The position numbers were made by a program, and so were the translations under genes. 64,000 bases of DNA from Hetaerina americana (Eukaryota > Arthropoda > Insecta > Odonata > Calopterygidae), in assembly GCA_022747635.1 (NCBI GenBank), contig JAKTNV010000009.1, positions 62,614,767-62,678,766 on the forward strand, written 5' to 3'. The stretch's first letter is position 1. Each line of letters begins with the position of its first letter. Below, in pieces: positions 1 through 11,379 of this stretch. The notes beneath the pieces were generated by a model. The model searched no databases. It had not been told where the DNA came from and was given only the letters and a program-made list of their open reading frames with translations.

Positions 1-810
1 ACCTATATCTCTTTAAGCTATCTATACTTGTAAGAATACAATTATTGTGAGTACAACTACGTATTTTATCTTTCCCATTGATATTTTATTATTAGAGACC
101 ATGGACAAAATTCACTGCGGTTAATGTCCCATGAACAATGCGGGAAAAACTTCTGATCATATACCTTTGGAAACTACGCACAGGTGGAATGACTCTGGGG
201 CACGAGACCAAGAATAGCATAACTTTTGTAGTCCGGGGATATCTCGGCTTCAAAGCCAAGATACTAGATTTATTTTTCTTTTTTGAATCAGTTCTTTTCC
301 AATTTGCTCAAGTGTGCAATGTCTTTCTTTCTGATGAATTTGTATTGCCAGACCAAATCTTTCTTTCTTGAAGCTCGATTTTCCGTGGAGTATCAAAAGG
401 TCATCAATATTGAGTTTGGGGCATTCAGGAGATCCAATACGATGATTTGATGAAAAAACACAACGAGCGCAGCCAATACTTTTTAAGTTAGCCCTAACGC
501 ACTGACCAAGAGAGAAGAAATAGTTGATATTATGGGAAATAATGGAAAATCACAATGGAAATCATATAAACATATTTATAGTAGAATCTTAATACGACTT
601 TGGGTGAATATGTCAGTCATATAATTCACCTCCTTGGAAAAACCGGGCGTCTCTTTATATCTCTTTCTAAATAGTTATTAAACGAAAAGGAATTGAAAAA
701 GTTTTTTAAAGAATTAAGTAAGGAGTTGAAAACATTAAAGACGTCGATATCTCGACTCATTAACTCATGTTAATAGAAAAAAAATCTCTCAGTTTATGTG
801 TCGTAACACA
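1..810. other. AT-rich stretch, nothing recognised
   Basis: The open frames here are short and resemble nothing I know. There is no repeat boundary, tRNA-like box or transposon motif that I can support. Confidence 0.5.
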
Positions 811-812
811 TA

Positions 813-889
813 CAGGGTGCGGCAACATAACCACCTTTGTTCAAATGCGAAACAGTTTCAAAAAAAGGAAGTTATATTGCCGCACCGTG
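813..889. mobile_element. 77-bp MITE with TA target duplication
   Basis: The element has terminal inverted repeats. The left end reads CAGGGTGCGGCAACATAAC, and the right end, read on the other strand, is CACGGTGCGGCAATATAAC, so 17 of 19 bases agree. It is flanked by TA on both sides (811-812 and 890-891), the target duplication of Tc1/mariner transposases. It is too small to code for anything and would depend on a transposase supplied elsewhere. The mariner at 8.3 kb has different ends and is not an obvious partner. The structure is seen directly; assignment to the Tc1/mariner superfamily is inferred. Confidence 0.7.
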
Positions 890-891
890 TA

Positions 892-2685
892 TTTCTATTA
901 CACTGATTGGTAAATGTTAGTTAGTCCAGGATTAACTTATTTCACGTTTAAGTGTATGTAGCCAGGGCGCGTCCCGGTCATGACAGTGTCGCTGGAATGA
1001 AAGAGTAGAGGCCCAAGGACAGTACTTTGAAGAATTTTAAGTGTTTGCGCAAATCTGTTCAATAAATTACTTTTATAAATAATTAATTGTATTACTTTTG
1101 GAACGCCACCTGTAAATTTCAGCTATAAAAAATAGCTGAAATCATTATATTTATTTTATTCTATTTCTACTTTTATGCATACGTTAAATAAAGGGGTTTC
1201 AACATCGTTTTAGGCCCGTTCCCAATAACATTTCCTTTATAAAAATAGATAAGGTCTTTGGAATTGTACGGGATGTGCATATAGATTATGAGTAAAAGTA
1301 TGAAGCCGTTGAACGCCATCATATTTTGAACTTTTTCTAATCCAAATTGCATCTCATTGTTTGCAGTAGGTAAACAAAAATGTGAACCGACTTCGTTTTC
1401 CTCTGATTATTATTATATTGGCAACTATAATGCGGACCATATACTAGTATTAGTATTACTATACTAGTATTTCAAGAAACCTTAAAATTAAGATTACACA
1501 TTCAACAGCTGGTCACACGTAAAAGTCTGTTGGCTTGAATTTTCCTTTCAGATTAGTAGTTACCGGTTAAGAGAAAACGTAGGCGATCCAGCATTGCTTA
1601 AAGGTACTTTTGAAAAAATATAGGGTCTATTTTTTCTGAGACTGTCGAAATTTACACCTTGATATGAATTTTAGAGCATATCGGGAGACAGAACTTTCGA
1701 TCCCGACTCATATGCTATAAAATCATCTGTCTAGAAAGAATACATCATGGCATAATCAATTGCCTGAGTAATAGTTTGCTTACTCGTGTTATTAGAGTCT
1801 TAAGGGATGATTAGTTTGAAATTACAGAATTAATGAATGGAAATAATGAGCAGAATTCAATTACGTGGAATACACAAACAATACAAATAACGGAAATTTC
1901 CACCCGATTGTCGACCCAATCAACAACACCTAAGCTTTCACTTACCCCGCGCTACCCTTGTGTTCTCCGCCGTCACCTGACACCTCTCCCACCCCCTTCT
2001 AACCACATAACCAATCCCCCGCAATCATCACCCATCCCCCACTGCCTAACCTCATCACCTGCCTACCCCTGTGTGGGAAATCAACCTCTACCCACGTCGT
2101 GGATTGCATAGGTAGGTAAGTAAGCATCATTATGGCTTTTGCATGAATGAGATAACTAGGCAGCAACGCGTCCTGTACGATGGACTGCTCAAAGCGTCGA
2201 GATTGCTGTCCCTTCTTTGTTTCCGTTGTGGTACGTTTTACTCCAGGCGCCGCTGCTTTTACTACAACTGCGTCGCTATCCCCTCTTCACACGGCTAACA
2301 ATTGCCAATGTCTCCTCGGCACTCTTGTTCGTGTACCTAACCAAAGGATACGCGTGTGCGTGTGAAAGTGAACTCTATTCACTTTCCCTGCAAATATGCC
2401 GCAGAATTCCAAAGTCAAATGTAAATGTTTATTTCAAGTCGTGCAAATAGTCAATAGAGGTCATGGTTACTTCTGAAGATTTTTTGGAAATAATTGTCTA
2501 TCATAATGTAGGGCCATCGTTAATTCACGCTATCCACTTAATTTTTTTTTACTTTCCCTAGGTTATTTATTTGATTTAACTTTCACTCATAATGTATAAA
2601 AGTGGTAACAATTAGCCGAAATATAATCACGAAAACAATAGATTAATTGAATAAATATTGAATATTAAAAGAAAAGAAAATCTCG
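892..2685. other. AT-rich stretch, nothing recognised
   Basis: No coding motif or repeat boundary is visible. The open frame at 1833-2111 is low in complexity (Thr, Pro and Ser rich) and resembles no family I know. Confidence 0.5.
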
Positions 2686-2696
2686 TATATATGTAT

Positions 2697-3008
2697 GCGG
2701 GTCGCGGTAGTCCAAGGGATAGAGCGTTGGACTACTGTCCGGAGGGCCCGGGTTCGATTCCCGGGCCCTCCGGACACCTACAACTCCGATGCCCTTTCTA
2801 GGCACCTACAACTCCACCCAAGGTATATAATGTTTCGGGTACCAGATCTTCCTGGGAAACCATAACCGGCACAGGGAAAGGAACTGCCCCCCCTACCCTG
2901 ATGTGTGAATTTCACACGCCGTATAGGGTTTAGTTCTGGGTGAACTCTACCATCACCCACATAACCGACCTTAGTGTTGATTACTGTGTTTATGGTTTTG
3001 GTTATAAA
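2697..3008 (+). mobile_element. tRNA-derived SINE with TSD
   Basis: A tRNA-like head begins near 2700. It has an A-box-like segment from 2708 (TAGTCCAAGGGATAGAGCG) and a canonical B box at 2751-2761 (GGTTCGATTCC), which form an internal RNA polymerase III promoter. A body without coding potential follows, containing the direct repeat CACCTACAACTCC twice (from 2775 and from about 2803). The unit is bracketed by a 10-bp repeat TATATATGTA (2686-2695 and 3009-3018), a plausible target-site duplication, although it is low in complexity. Related copies lie near 12.97 kb and 38.6 kb, sharing the head or a body segment around GGAAAGGAACTG. The head has an unusually long T-arm, described separately. 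Confidence 0.75.
2736..2776 (+). repeat. 17-bp perfect hairpin in SINE head
   Basis: Arms 2736-2752 and 2760-2776 are exact reverse complements of 17 bases around the seven-base loop TTCGATT. The B box lies at the top of the stem. A normal tRNA T-stem has 5 bp, so this head has replaced the anticodon-side and acceptor pairing with one long T-arm. Confidence 0.9.
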
Positions 3009-3018
3009 TATATATGTA

Positions 3019-4060
3019 ATACTTTTAACATTACAAAATTAAGTGCACCGTCGTAAAGTCTGTATTCAATACAGACGACATAATTGCGGCATTTAGGTTA
3101 ATATATTTAAATTTAATATTTTAAAAACTAGACTGGATCGCATTACTTCAATGGTGGTTTATGGATTTGCACAAAGTTATTGTTTTATAAAATCTTATAC
3201 ATTTTTGGTAAAAGAAGATTCTCAAAAATGTTTCCATCTATCAAGAACTAGAACCTCTAATGACCTATAGTAATCAAGCTATCACGATGTACATAGTATG
3301 AGTAAACCTGTGGGAAGCGTCACCATTTCAAAATATCATTCATTGTGAGCTTAGTATTTTTTTCCTGTTATGATTAAGTGAAACATGAATCATGTAGCGT
3401 TGGTCCAAAGACCATTCCCTTATAATAAAATTTACATCTGTTAACCGTTAGCATAAACACCCTCCTTGCTATGCAAAATCGAGGAAAGTGTCTCCTCAAT
3501 TTTATAGTGATACTTAAAGACTTCGAGAACGAACGTGAAATTCCTAAATAGGCAAGCAATAAATTTGCTTAATGGATTAGATGTCGGCCACAATAAAGAC
3601 GCGGAACTTGAAGATATAATTATTCTGAACAAAATTCTTTCATGTCTTCCAAACTTTCTTTCAAGTCTGTTATTGTTGGATAACCCTGGACTAAGCAGGG
3701 CTCACATTCACTTTCAGCCAACGGATTTTATTGTTATTGCTGGACTATATCCTAAGGCTATCGAGCATCGCATCAACTCGTTAGTTTTGATAGTGGCGCT
3801 AAGTGATGCGAGCTTAAATCAGGGGACGGGCTGGAGGCTAAGGGGCGCCACGACTACCACGCATTAATGCAAACCATCATGTTTCAAGGATAACTCTTCG
3901 AGGCTGAGTAAAATCCTGGAAGGATCGACTCAAAATAAAAATGACGTTAAAATTTAATTCTCACCGCCTTCGTCGCCATCCTACTTATTTATTCGGTTGC
4001 TAAGGCCCCAGGAATCTGGGTAAGGGAATAAAATATCTCGTTATTCGTGGATTTCGCGGG
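3019..4060. other. Unique sequence, nothing recognised
   Basis: A 110-codon open frame at 3535-3867 has no motif I recognise and no supporting context, so I do not call it a gene. Confidence 0.4.
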
Positions 4061-4079
4061 GAATAGGTGCCCCATTTCC

Positions 4080-5060
4080 GGGATGAGAGCTGCGTGGAGG
4101 TTATCCTTCCCCTGTCTCTTTGGAAAAAATATATCCCCTCCCACCACCATTCGTGTAAGACTTCGGGCTCGCTCCCTCGTGGTTCGAAAGGGGTTGGGGT
4201 GAGGGGAGGGAGAGAAAGAGAGAGAGAGAGAGGGGAGGGTGGAGGAGGGGAGTAAGCGCAACGACGCAGCCAAGATGCGAATTGTATTCCGCTTTAATGC
4301 CGCCGATTGAATATTCATGCGCCTTTGCCTTCCATCCCAATCTCCCAGCCAGCCAGCCAGCTATCTCCTTCCTACCCACCCTACCTCCCTCTCGCCCACT
4401 CCTCCATCCCGATCCTCACCCCGCCCCATCCATTGGCCCTGCCCACCGCTACCATCTTCTGCTTCTATTCCGACTCCGCATTTGTTCGATTCGGAATAAT
4501 TATCCCGAAGTAACGCTCAGCTTTTGTTCATCCTGCATCCCTTACTTTAACCGATTCCCGCTGTACTCACCCGCTTAAACTACCCCTCCGCGACACACAC
4601 ACACACACCTCTTCCACTTCATCCCCCGGAGGATCACCATCAAGTTATGTTAATTTTTGAACGCCTCACATGAAAACTGCTTTCCTCAGAAATTAACGCC
4701 TGCTAATTAACGACGTTTGTTTCTCTTTCTCTATCCCGACAGGGTTCCTTCTCTCCCTGCCTATCCCCCCCCCTCTCTCTCGCAACGTCGCGCTCATTCG
4801 CCTCACGGTCACAGCCGCACACATACCTCGTCGCCGTAAATTTACCCCCACGCGCGTCCGTCCCGGCCCCAACTCTCCGATATCCCCACCAGCAACTCCG
4901 TTTCCACCGCTTCCCCTCCCCCGCAGTCGCCGCAGCTCGAAGTCCAGCAGTGGCGCTTCTCACCCGACCTTCTCCCACCCCCCCTCCCCCTTCGGACCGT
5001 GCTCTGCGTTAGTTGCACCGTTCACACGCCCTCTATTTAAATTCTTCGCCCTGCCCCGGA
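4080..5060. other. Pyrimidine-rich GC-richer island
   Basis: This kilobase differs sharply from the AT-rich flanks. Most of it has a C+T-rich plus strand, with a short purine-rich block and (GA)n run near 4195-4255, a short (CA)n near 4594-4608 and many CpG dinucleotides between about 4780 and 5000. Several long overlapping frames in it are composition artefacts rich in Pro, Ser, Leu and Arg. It could be a CpG-rich regulatory island or simple-sequence expansion; the sequence does not decide between them. Confidence 0.55.
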
Positions 5061-7650
5061 GGAGCACGGGTAATTGTTTTAAGGCGTCATCCACGCCGCG
5101 GGGTGGTATTTTCCGGTGGACTGAATGGATAACCGAAAACGGGCGATGCGCCTACCTCTCCCGTGGCTGTCATCCTCCCGTCAAGCACCTTGGGGCGATA
5201 TCCCGTGAATTCGGCCGAATTAATCGGTCACGGCGGTGGGATACTGGGCGCTTCACACGGTGGGCTAACTCTGACCAAAGTGCTTCGAGAGGAAAGGAGG
5301 AGGTGGCCTCTCTCTCCCCAAATGCGAACCCCCATTCCAGGACTTGTAAAAACACACCTACCTGTGCGTTTTTTTATTAATCGGTTCTGAGGGAAAATTT
5401 TCAATTTAAATGCAGTTTCGAAGTTTAACGTTTCGCCCATAGCCGTTTGCCGAGTTCAACAAATTCGAAGAATGGATGTATGTTTTGCCCAACGCGGCGA
5501 GTGAACGAAAGTTCTTTGACGATAACTGAATCGCGGCATTGTTTTTTTAAATAATTAACCATCGCATACTTATTTTAAAATTAATATCCATCATCAAAGT
5601 GAAAGTAGTCCGTAAACCATAAGGGGAGTAAAAGTAAAATTCAAGGAAAGAAACTTGCTGCGTCAAATGTAAAATCTTAAATCATATAAAAATTTATAAG
5701 ACACGTTGATTTTGTAATAAAATAACAGCTCCTTTCCATGGGCATGTTTATCATGGAACAAGGGCCAACGCAAAGTTTCTGGCCGAACTTCCTATTCATG
5801 ATTCAGCCCATCGCGATTCGTTGGCCCTGTTCGACGTAGAGCCAAGTCGAATTTTCACCGGCGGCCCCAAACTCTTTGATACCCGCATTATAAGCACGTC
5901 GCCAAACATTTCTCATCATTTATGCGACTCCATATCCCACAAGTTACCGCGGTGGTGCGTGAAAAGTTATCTTAGGACATCCAGCAATGGTGGAGTAACC
6001 GTGAGAATTTGTTTAATGATGTGTATGTGTAAGAATACAGGTAAATACAGTGATTTATGTGCGGCATTATGGTAATACTCATCCATCATTATGGCACCTA
6101 GGTCATGTGTGCCAGTAGACACTTAAAATTTTGCGATTACAAGTTTTACAACGGAAAAACATTTGCTCACCAACGGGACCCCTGCGTATCCACCGTGACG
6201 CGAGCACCAATGGTTCACCGCCCACTACTTGTAGGGTAATCTGGGTTAGAATCACACTCTCGAGTCTAGTGAATTTTACTACCGTAAAAGGAATTCCCAG
6301 ACAGTTGAAATTTATAGTGTGTGTTTCCACGTACAGCCTGTTTGGTTTTATCCGATCCAATTGTTTCCTCTCAGCTCATTGGTGCTCTTCCCGTTTTGTG
6401 GTCATTGTTACTCGCATACGACGGGCTTTTGGTGCGCAAGCTACTCGTAAAATAGAACAAGTGGGAAACCACTTTCATATGAAGATTGACTTAGCCGCAC
6501 GGGCTGTTTTATTCATTCCAGCTCTGCGCCCCAGGCGCATGGATGGCGCTTTCGCGCAGTCCGTCTTGCACTCGATCCAATTCGCTAGTTTCACTGTTGT
6601 TTCGAGTACTAATTTATGCTCCTCGTAAATATCTATCGAAGGTGGTATCCTAATGGGGAAACTTTAGGGGTAAATGTGTAACAAAGGCATTAGTCGTCGT
6701 GGACCTAGTTCTAGACTGTACATACTGGCACATGGAGTGACAGGATCTCGGGTAAATAAAACAGAAATTATCACATATAAATTAAGGGCGTTTCGTATGC
6801 ATGCCTGCCAAGTGGAACCTCAACTTGTCCACTTCAGTTTTATAAATGACCTTGTTGGTTCAGTATGATTATAAAATTGAGAGCTTGGGGAATCCATGTG
6901 AAGGCTTAAATGCAGCCATTTGGCATAAAACCGGAGACTGCCGTTTTATAATAAATATAACGTTTAAAATTTGCAAGGTGACAGATAAATGGCTTAAGAT
7001 CAACAAAATTCACGAACACAACACCAAAAGAGAATGTCAATAAGAATTTATGTGTTCTCGGTGCCATAAGAATGAAATACTCTTTTCATTCCGGACTATC
7101 AGCAAACGTACGTGAACACTAATGAAAACTTATGTAACTTAATGTTTACAAAATATCATCAAGCTTTTTTGTTCACCAAGTTTTATTTTCATATTCATTC
7201 TGCTTTTTGGTATATCATTATACCGTATTCAATCAGATCATTTAATATTGGATGTAAATGAAGTAGAAGTTGGTGAGGTAAAAGTTTCGTCGGAGCTGAG
7301 TAAATTTACCAAAGTCAATTACCGTAATTTTCGAAATTTGGTTTTTTTAAAGCACACATTTTAGAGAAGTTAATTTATACTACTGTCAGTAACACCAATC
7401 GCCGCAGCGGACATGGAATTTTCCAGACTAGTTAAAGAGGTAGGGGTGATTTATCTTTCCATATATTTCCATATGATTAAACCAAAATTATTCTTATACT
7501 ATCACTTGTATGAGTTGTCTTAAGAAAAACTAAGGGAAAACATGTCAGTGGCAACAGATGGCATTATTTGCAGACAATTCTTTTCACTAACAGACGTAAA
7601 CTTGCATAACATTCCACTTGAACATCTGAACTGCCCAAGTTTTGATATTC
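5060..7650. other. Mostly unique sequence with a small fold-back
   Basis: A short imperfect inverted repeat (5756-5770 against 5819-5832, core GGGCCAACG) is visible. A 165-codon frame at 6131-6628 shows no domain or motif I recognise. The rest holds nothing I can name. Confidence 0.4.
5815..5900 (+). repeat. Possible fragment of second SINE family
   Basis: The segment starting GTCGAATTTTCACCGG resembles the reverse strand of the retroposon body near 11.25 kb (GTCGATTTTTCACCGG), and both then carry a TTTGA and CCCGC block at similar spacing. The match is short and no tRNA head is recognisable here, so this is tentative. Confidence 0.3.
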
Positions 7651-8271
7651 TATGCCTAATTTATGTTTACATAGGATAGAAAACATTCCCCTTGGAATTT
7701 TAAGGGTTACAAAAACATGGGCAGAAGAGTTTTAACTGAATAATTCGTAGAGTAATGAGAGAGGAATCTGGTCAGAAGGTTCCTCAGTCCAGAGTTAATT
7801 CCTATTCCGAAAAACGGGAAGACGATTCTAAGGATTACAAAACATTAAGTTTGATTTCGTAAGCAGCTAAAGTGAATCTCAGGGTCATCAAAAAGAGGAT
7901 GTAAAAGAGGGCCAATTATAACTTTGTCGAACGGGTCGAACAGCTTGGGTTCAGGAAGGGGGAAAGATATGAGTAAAGCCGACAGTAATGCGGTCTTTAA
8001 TAGATAGGAACATAGAATACAAACAGCATGTATTTGTTTGTTCCGTGGGCATCAAGAAGGCGTTTGATAGACTGAAGGGGTACAACTCATGAATGTATTG
8101 TAAAAAATAGATGTAGATTGAAGGGAAGGGCCTTATCCGCAACTTGTATACTTGAGAGACGAGTCAGGTGCGAGTTGTATGTAGGGCGAGTTGAGATGTA
8201 GGGTCCGGCTGGGAAGTGTTAGAAAAGGGAGTGAGACAGCGTTGGCCATCATTTGCTGCGGTTTCGACTTA

Positions 8272-9593
8272 CTACCTTGATCAAAAATTTCCCGGAATTT
8301 ATTCAGAAAATTAAAAATACAAGTTTATTCATCTAAATCTATATTGTCCCCTTCAAAGTAATCCCCATCGACTGCAACACACTTATGCCAGCGCTTGATC
8401 CAATCCTCGAAACATTTTTTATATTCGGTTTTCGGTATGTCCATCAGTGCTTCCTGCGATTTTTCCATTACTTCCTCTCGGCTGCTAAAACGCGTTCCCC
8501 GTAATGGTTTTTTAACTCGATTGAACAGAAAGAAGTCACAGGGAGCCAAATCAGGTGAATTCGGTGGCTGTTGGATGGTATTTGTTGCATTTTTCGTCAA
8601 AAAATTACGAATAATGATATCACTGTGCGACGGTGCGTTATCATGGTGCAAAATCCACAAGTTTTCTGCCCACATTTCTGGTCTCTTTCGGCGAATTGCT
8701 TCACGCAAACGTCTCATAACGCCCAAATAATACTCTTTGTTTACTGTCTGGCCTTCTGGCAAAAGTTCATGATGCACTACACCGTTGTAATCCATGAAAA
8801 CCGTCAGCATTGCCTTCTTTTTTGACTGAAAACGACGTGGTTTTTTTGGTCTCGGCTCATTTGGTGAACGCCATTCACTTGCCTGATGTCTGGATTGCGT
8901 GTCGTACTCATAAACCCACGTCTCGTCTCCAGTAATGATCCTTTTGATGAATGTGGGATCGGATTCAGCCTCGCAAATCATGTCTTTTGCGACGTCAACA
9001 CGGTCTCTTTTTTGCATGAAATTGAGGTCTAACTTTGCTGCTACACGACGGAAACCCAAATCATTAACCACAATGTCTTGGGCGGATCCATAGGCAATGT
9101 TCAAGTCCTCCGCTATTTCTCTGATGGTTAATTTGCGGTTATTGACCAACATTTCTTTTACTTTATCAATTTTTTCACCGACTTTCGATGTCGATGGTCT
9201 GCCACTGCGTTCATCATCTTCGATTGACTCACGACCACTTCTGAACCGCTCGTGCCACTGGTAAACGACCGTTTTTTTTAGAGAATCGTTGCCGAAACAC
9301 TTTTCCAACATTTCCAACGTCCGTGCGCCACTAAATCCGTTTTTTACGCAAAATTTAATACAAGTTCGTTGTTGCAAATTTAAATCCATTTCTGCAATTG
9401 TAAAAAATCGCCAACACACACAGAGATAGATGTACTCTTGGCTACGTAACTTTTGCAAATGTCAAGTTATGACACTAAGATTTAAAGGGAATATCAACAA
9501 CAGATGTACCAATTTAACAAAAAAACAGAACTCAAATCGGAACGATGGGAGTGCCACACGGTGGTTATTCCGGGAACTTTTTGATCAAGGTAG
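8272..9593 (-). mobile_element. Mariner transposon, 1322 bp
   Basis: The ends are 27-bp inverted repeats beginning CTACCTTGATCAAAAA, with one mismatch between them (8272-8298 and 9567-9593). TA dinucleotides lie immediately outside (8270-8271 and 9594-9595), the target duplication of mariner elements. It encodes one transposase on the minus strand. Removing the element and one TA rejoins the interrupted non-LTR sequence without a gap relative to its paralogue, confirming these boundaries. Near-identical ends and an open frame indicate an insertion much younger than its host element. Confidence 0.95.
8325..9389 (-). CDS. Mariner D34D transposase (apparently open, 354 aa)
   Basis: This DDD transposase cuts and pastes the mariner by binding its inverted repeats and joining ends at TA sites in the nucleus. 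I chose the internal Met at 9389 (MDLNLQQRTCIKFC), giving 354 residues, close to the usual mariner length of about 345; the open frame reaches an upstream Met at 9458. The N-terminal half holds two helix-turn-helix regions, including KTVVYQWHERFRSGRESIED and, after a GRPSTS linker, LTIREIAEDLN. The catalytic aspartates are at 155 (GDETWV), 250 (HHDNAPSH) and 285 (APCDFFLF), with exactly 34 residues between the last two, which defines D34D mariners. The C-terminus ends in the typical KRWHKC...DGDYFEGD block. One oddity is that the conserved WVPHEL linker motif is shortened to KLDL near residues 119-122, as if three codons were lost. The frame is open, but activity is doubtful. Confidence 0.9.
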   Translation of the reverse strand: MDLNLQQRTCIKFCVKNGFSGARTLEMLEKCFGNDSLKKTVVYQWHERFRSGRESIEDDERSGRPSTSKVGEKIDKVKEMLVNNRKLTIREIAEDLNIAYGSAQDIVVNDLGFRRVAAKLDLNFMQKRDRVDVAKDMICEAESDPTFIKRIITGDETWVYEYDTQSRHQASEWRSPNEPRPKKPRRFQSKKKAMLTVFMDYNGVVHHELLPEGQTVNKEYYLGVMRRLREAIRRKRPEMWAENLWILHHDNAPSHSDIIIRNFLTKNATNTIQQPPNSPDLAPCDFFLFNRVKKPLRGTRFSSREEVMEKSQEALMDIPKTEYKKCFEDWIKRWHKCVAVDGDYFEGDNIDLDE

Positions 9594-10482
9594 TATATGT
9601 GGAGGAGACTATGAAGGAGGCATCGGGAAGACTGGAGATGGGAATGAAAGTCAGTGAAGGATTTATAAAATCGGATTGCAAATAAGAGAGATTTTTAATC
9701 ATTTAGTCAGCCATGAGGTTGCAAACATTACTGAGCGCATTGGAATATCAATGCGATAGTCATGGGATGAAAATAAATGTAAATAACAACAATATGTGGC
9801 TTTAGAGAAAGAGTAAACTAAATTTTAACGTTCAGTTAGTAGGAAAAAAATCAGAGCAGGTGCAACAGTATATTTATCCAGGCAGTGTTCTGGGCCAAAG
9901 TAGTAGGGGCACAGAAGAAAAAATGCATTGGACAAAGAAGCTTTCTCAATTGGGAGGGAATTGATTACAGAAACGTTGAGTAAGGATGTTAACAAAATCC
10001 TCAGCAAAACCGGACCATGGAGCGTGGCTCTGTACGGCGCAGAAACATGGTCATTGAACCAAGACGATAGACGTAGATTAGAGGTTTTTGAAATTTGGGT
10101 GTGGAGAATAATGGAAAGGTAAAGGGGGCAGAAAGGAAAACCAACGAGGAAGTATTTGGACTAGTGTGAGAAGGAAGTGGACTGCTGGGAAAAATCCATA
10201 GGTGGCAGCAAGTTGGATGCAAAGCATCTTGATTCTCAAACACATGTTGAAGACTGTGATAGAGGTGAGAATGTTCGGCAATTGATGAAAGGTTGGAAAT
10301 AGGATAGGAATCTTGGATGGAATAAAGGATGGAAGAAAGTAGGCAGAATTGAAGAAAAACTTACTCTAGCGCTGAATGTCAGACTGCTTTTCTTGGGAGA
10401 GGCTAAGAAGTATATTTTAATACCGCTGCATAGTCCATCCATTCATATTGTGGCCATCCAAAACCTACCCAGTAGATTACAG

Positions 10483-11150
10483 CTAATATGAACTCACAGA
10501 TTCGTGAACTATGTTATGGTGATTATTAATAATTTAAATGACAAATATTGTCTAACTCTCATACCATACTACAGTACAGTATTACTACTACAGTATTTTC
10601 CATGGTATATTTTTGGAATGGATTGAGGCCAGGTCATTTGGCGGAGCATTTGATGTCAAAACAAAGTCATGGGTTACGCCTTTAGACATCGCTCCGCTTT
10701 TAACCCATATTGTGTGATATTTCGAGTATAGGATCTTCTTAAAAATCTAATGTGAACCGCCGCATGGTTTACCAAACCAATTTGACGGTGGCTAATGTAG
10801 TTTTATGAAAGGAAAACTAATAATCGTGATGCATTTACAAATGTTTTGCCGCTAAACGGAAGATTTTTTTTATTTTCGCTTAACTCTCCATATTTTCCGG
10901 TAGCGACTAGTTAATCAATGAGAACTATCTCTGAATCATTGTAGTTGATCCAAAAGGATCGCTTCGTTCACAATTACATATGACTCAAATATCTTCAAGT
11001 CGAAGCTCACCTTAAATATTTTATTCCGGCATTTGAGCGAAAATAGTCATTGTGACAGCCTATCTGTGGTAAATACCATTTCCTCATCAAGAATCTGTTG
11101 ACAATTAGGAGTTCATTGAGCGAGAGAGGAGAGTACAGTGAAAACTGACA
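10483..11150. other. AT-rich stretch, nothing recognised
   Basis: Follows the 3' end of the decayed non-LTR element. No open frame or repeat of note is visible. Confidence 0.5.
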
Positions 11151-11159
11151 ACGATAAAA

Positions 11160-11350
11160 CCCTGATTTTTAGCGACAATCTCCATAGGAGTCACTCGTCC
11201 CATCCAGCAAACGTTTCATTTCACTTCAAATTAGACCACGCGGGACTCAAATAATGGTGGACATTCCGGTGAAAAATCGACTCATCTTGGATTGGAACCT
11301 GTGCCCTTCGAGCGGGAAGCCACCCGAACCACTGAACCATACCAATCCCT
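11160..11350 (-). mobile_element. tRNA-derived retroposon, second family
   Basis: On the minus strand a tRNA-like head contains an A-box-like TGGTTCAGTGGTTCGGG (about 11340 downward) and a B box GGTTCCAATCC (11299 to 11289). A short non-coding body follows toward 11160. Both boxes are positioned as in an RNA polymerase III promoter, but the sequence does not fold into a clean cloverleaf, so I call it a SINE head and not a tRNA gene. It differs from the 2.7 kb family. No clear target duplication was found. Confidence 0.5.
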
Positions 11351-11379
11351 GGAGCTTACCAGGCTTTTCAATGAACTCC

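Larger units (their letters stand above)
7650..10482 (+). mobile_element. Decayed non-LTR element split by mariner
   Basis: Both parts follow, in order, the reverse transcriptase element found intact at 45.3-48.7 kb. The 5' part (to 8271) matches the stretch from just before the PIPKK motif through the FGFRKG and FEKAFDR regions to the conserved RQGCPLSPL motif. The 3' part (from 9596) resumes at the EEMIKEAWEELE region and runs through the YGAETW and WVWR motifs to the 3' end near CCATCCAAAACCTACC at about 10457-10472. Many stops, frameshifts and substitutions (for example VRQRWPSF-like in place of RQGCPLSPL) show it is long dead. A mariner fills the gap. The 5' start is approximate; similarity fades before 7650. 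Confidence 0.85.

Noticed and set aside
2473..2498. Hammerhead-like string CTGAAGA ... GAAA ... GTC
   Set aside because: The bases between the core blocks are a T-run that cannot form stem II, and no stem I pairing is present.
6131..6628. 165-codon plus-strand open frame
   Set aside because: No motif, no homologous family recognised, and no gene context such as splice sites I could defend.
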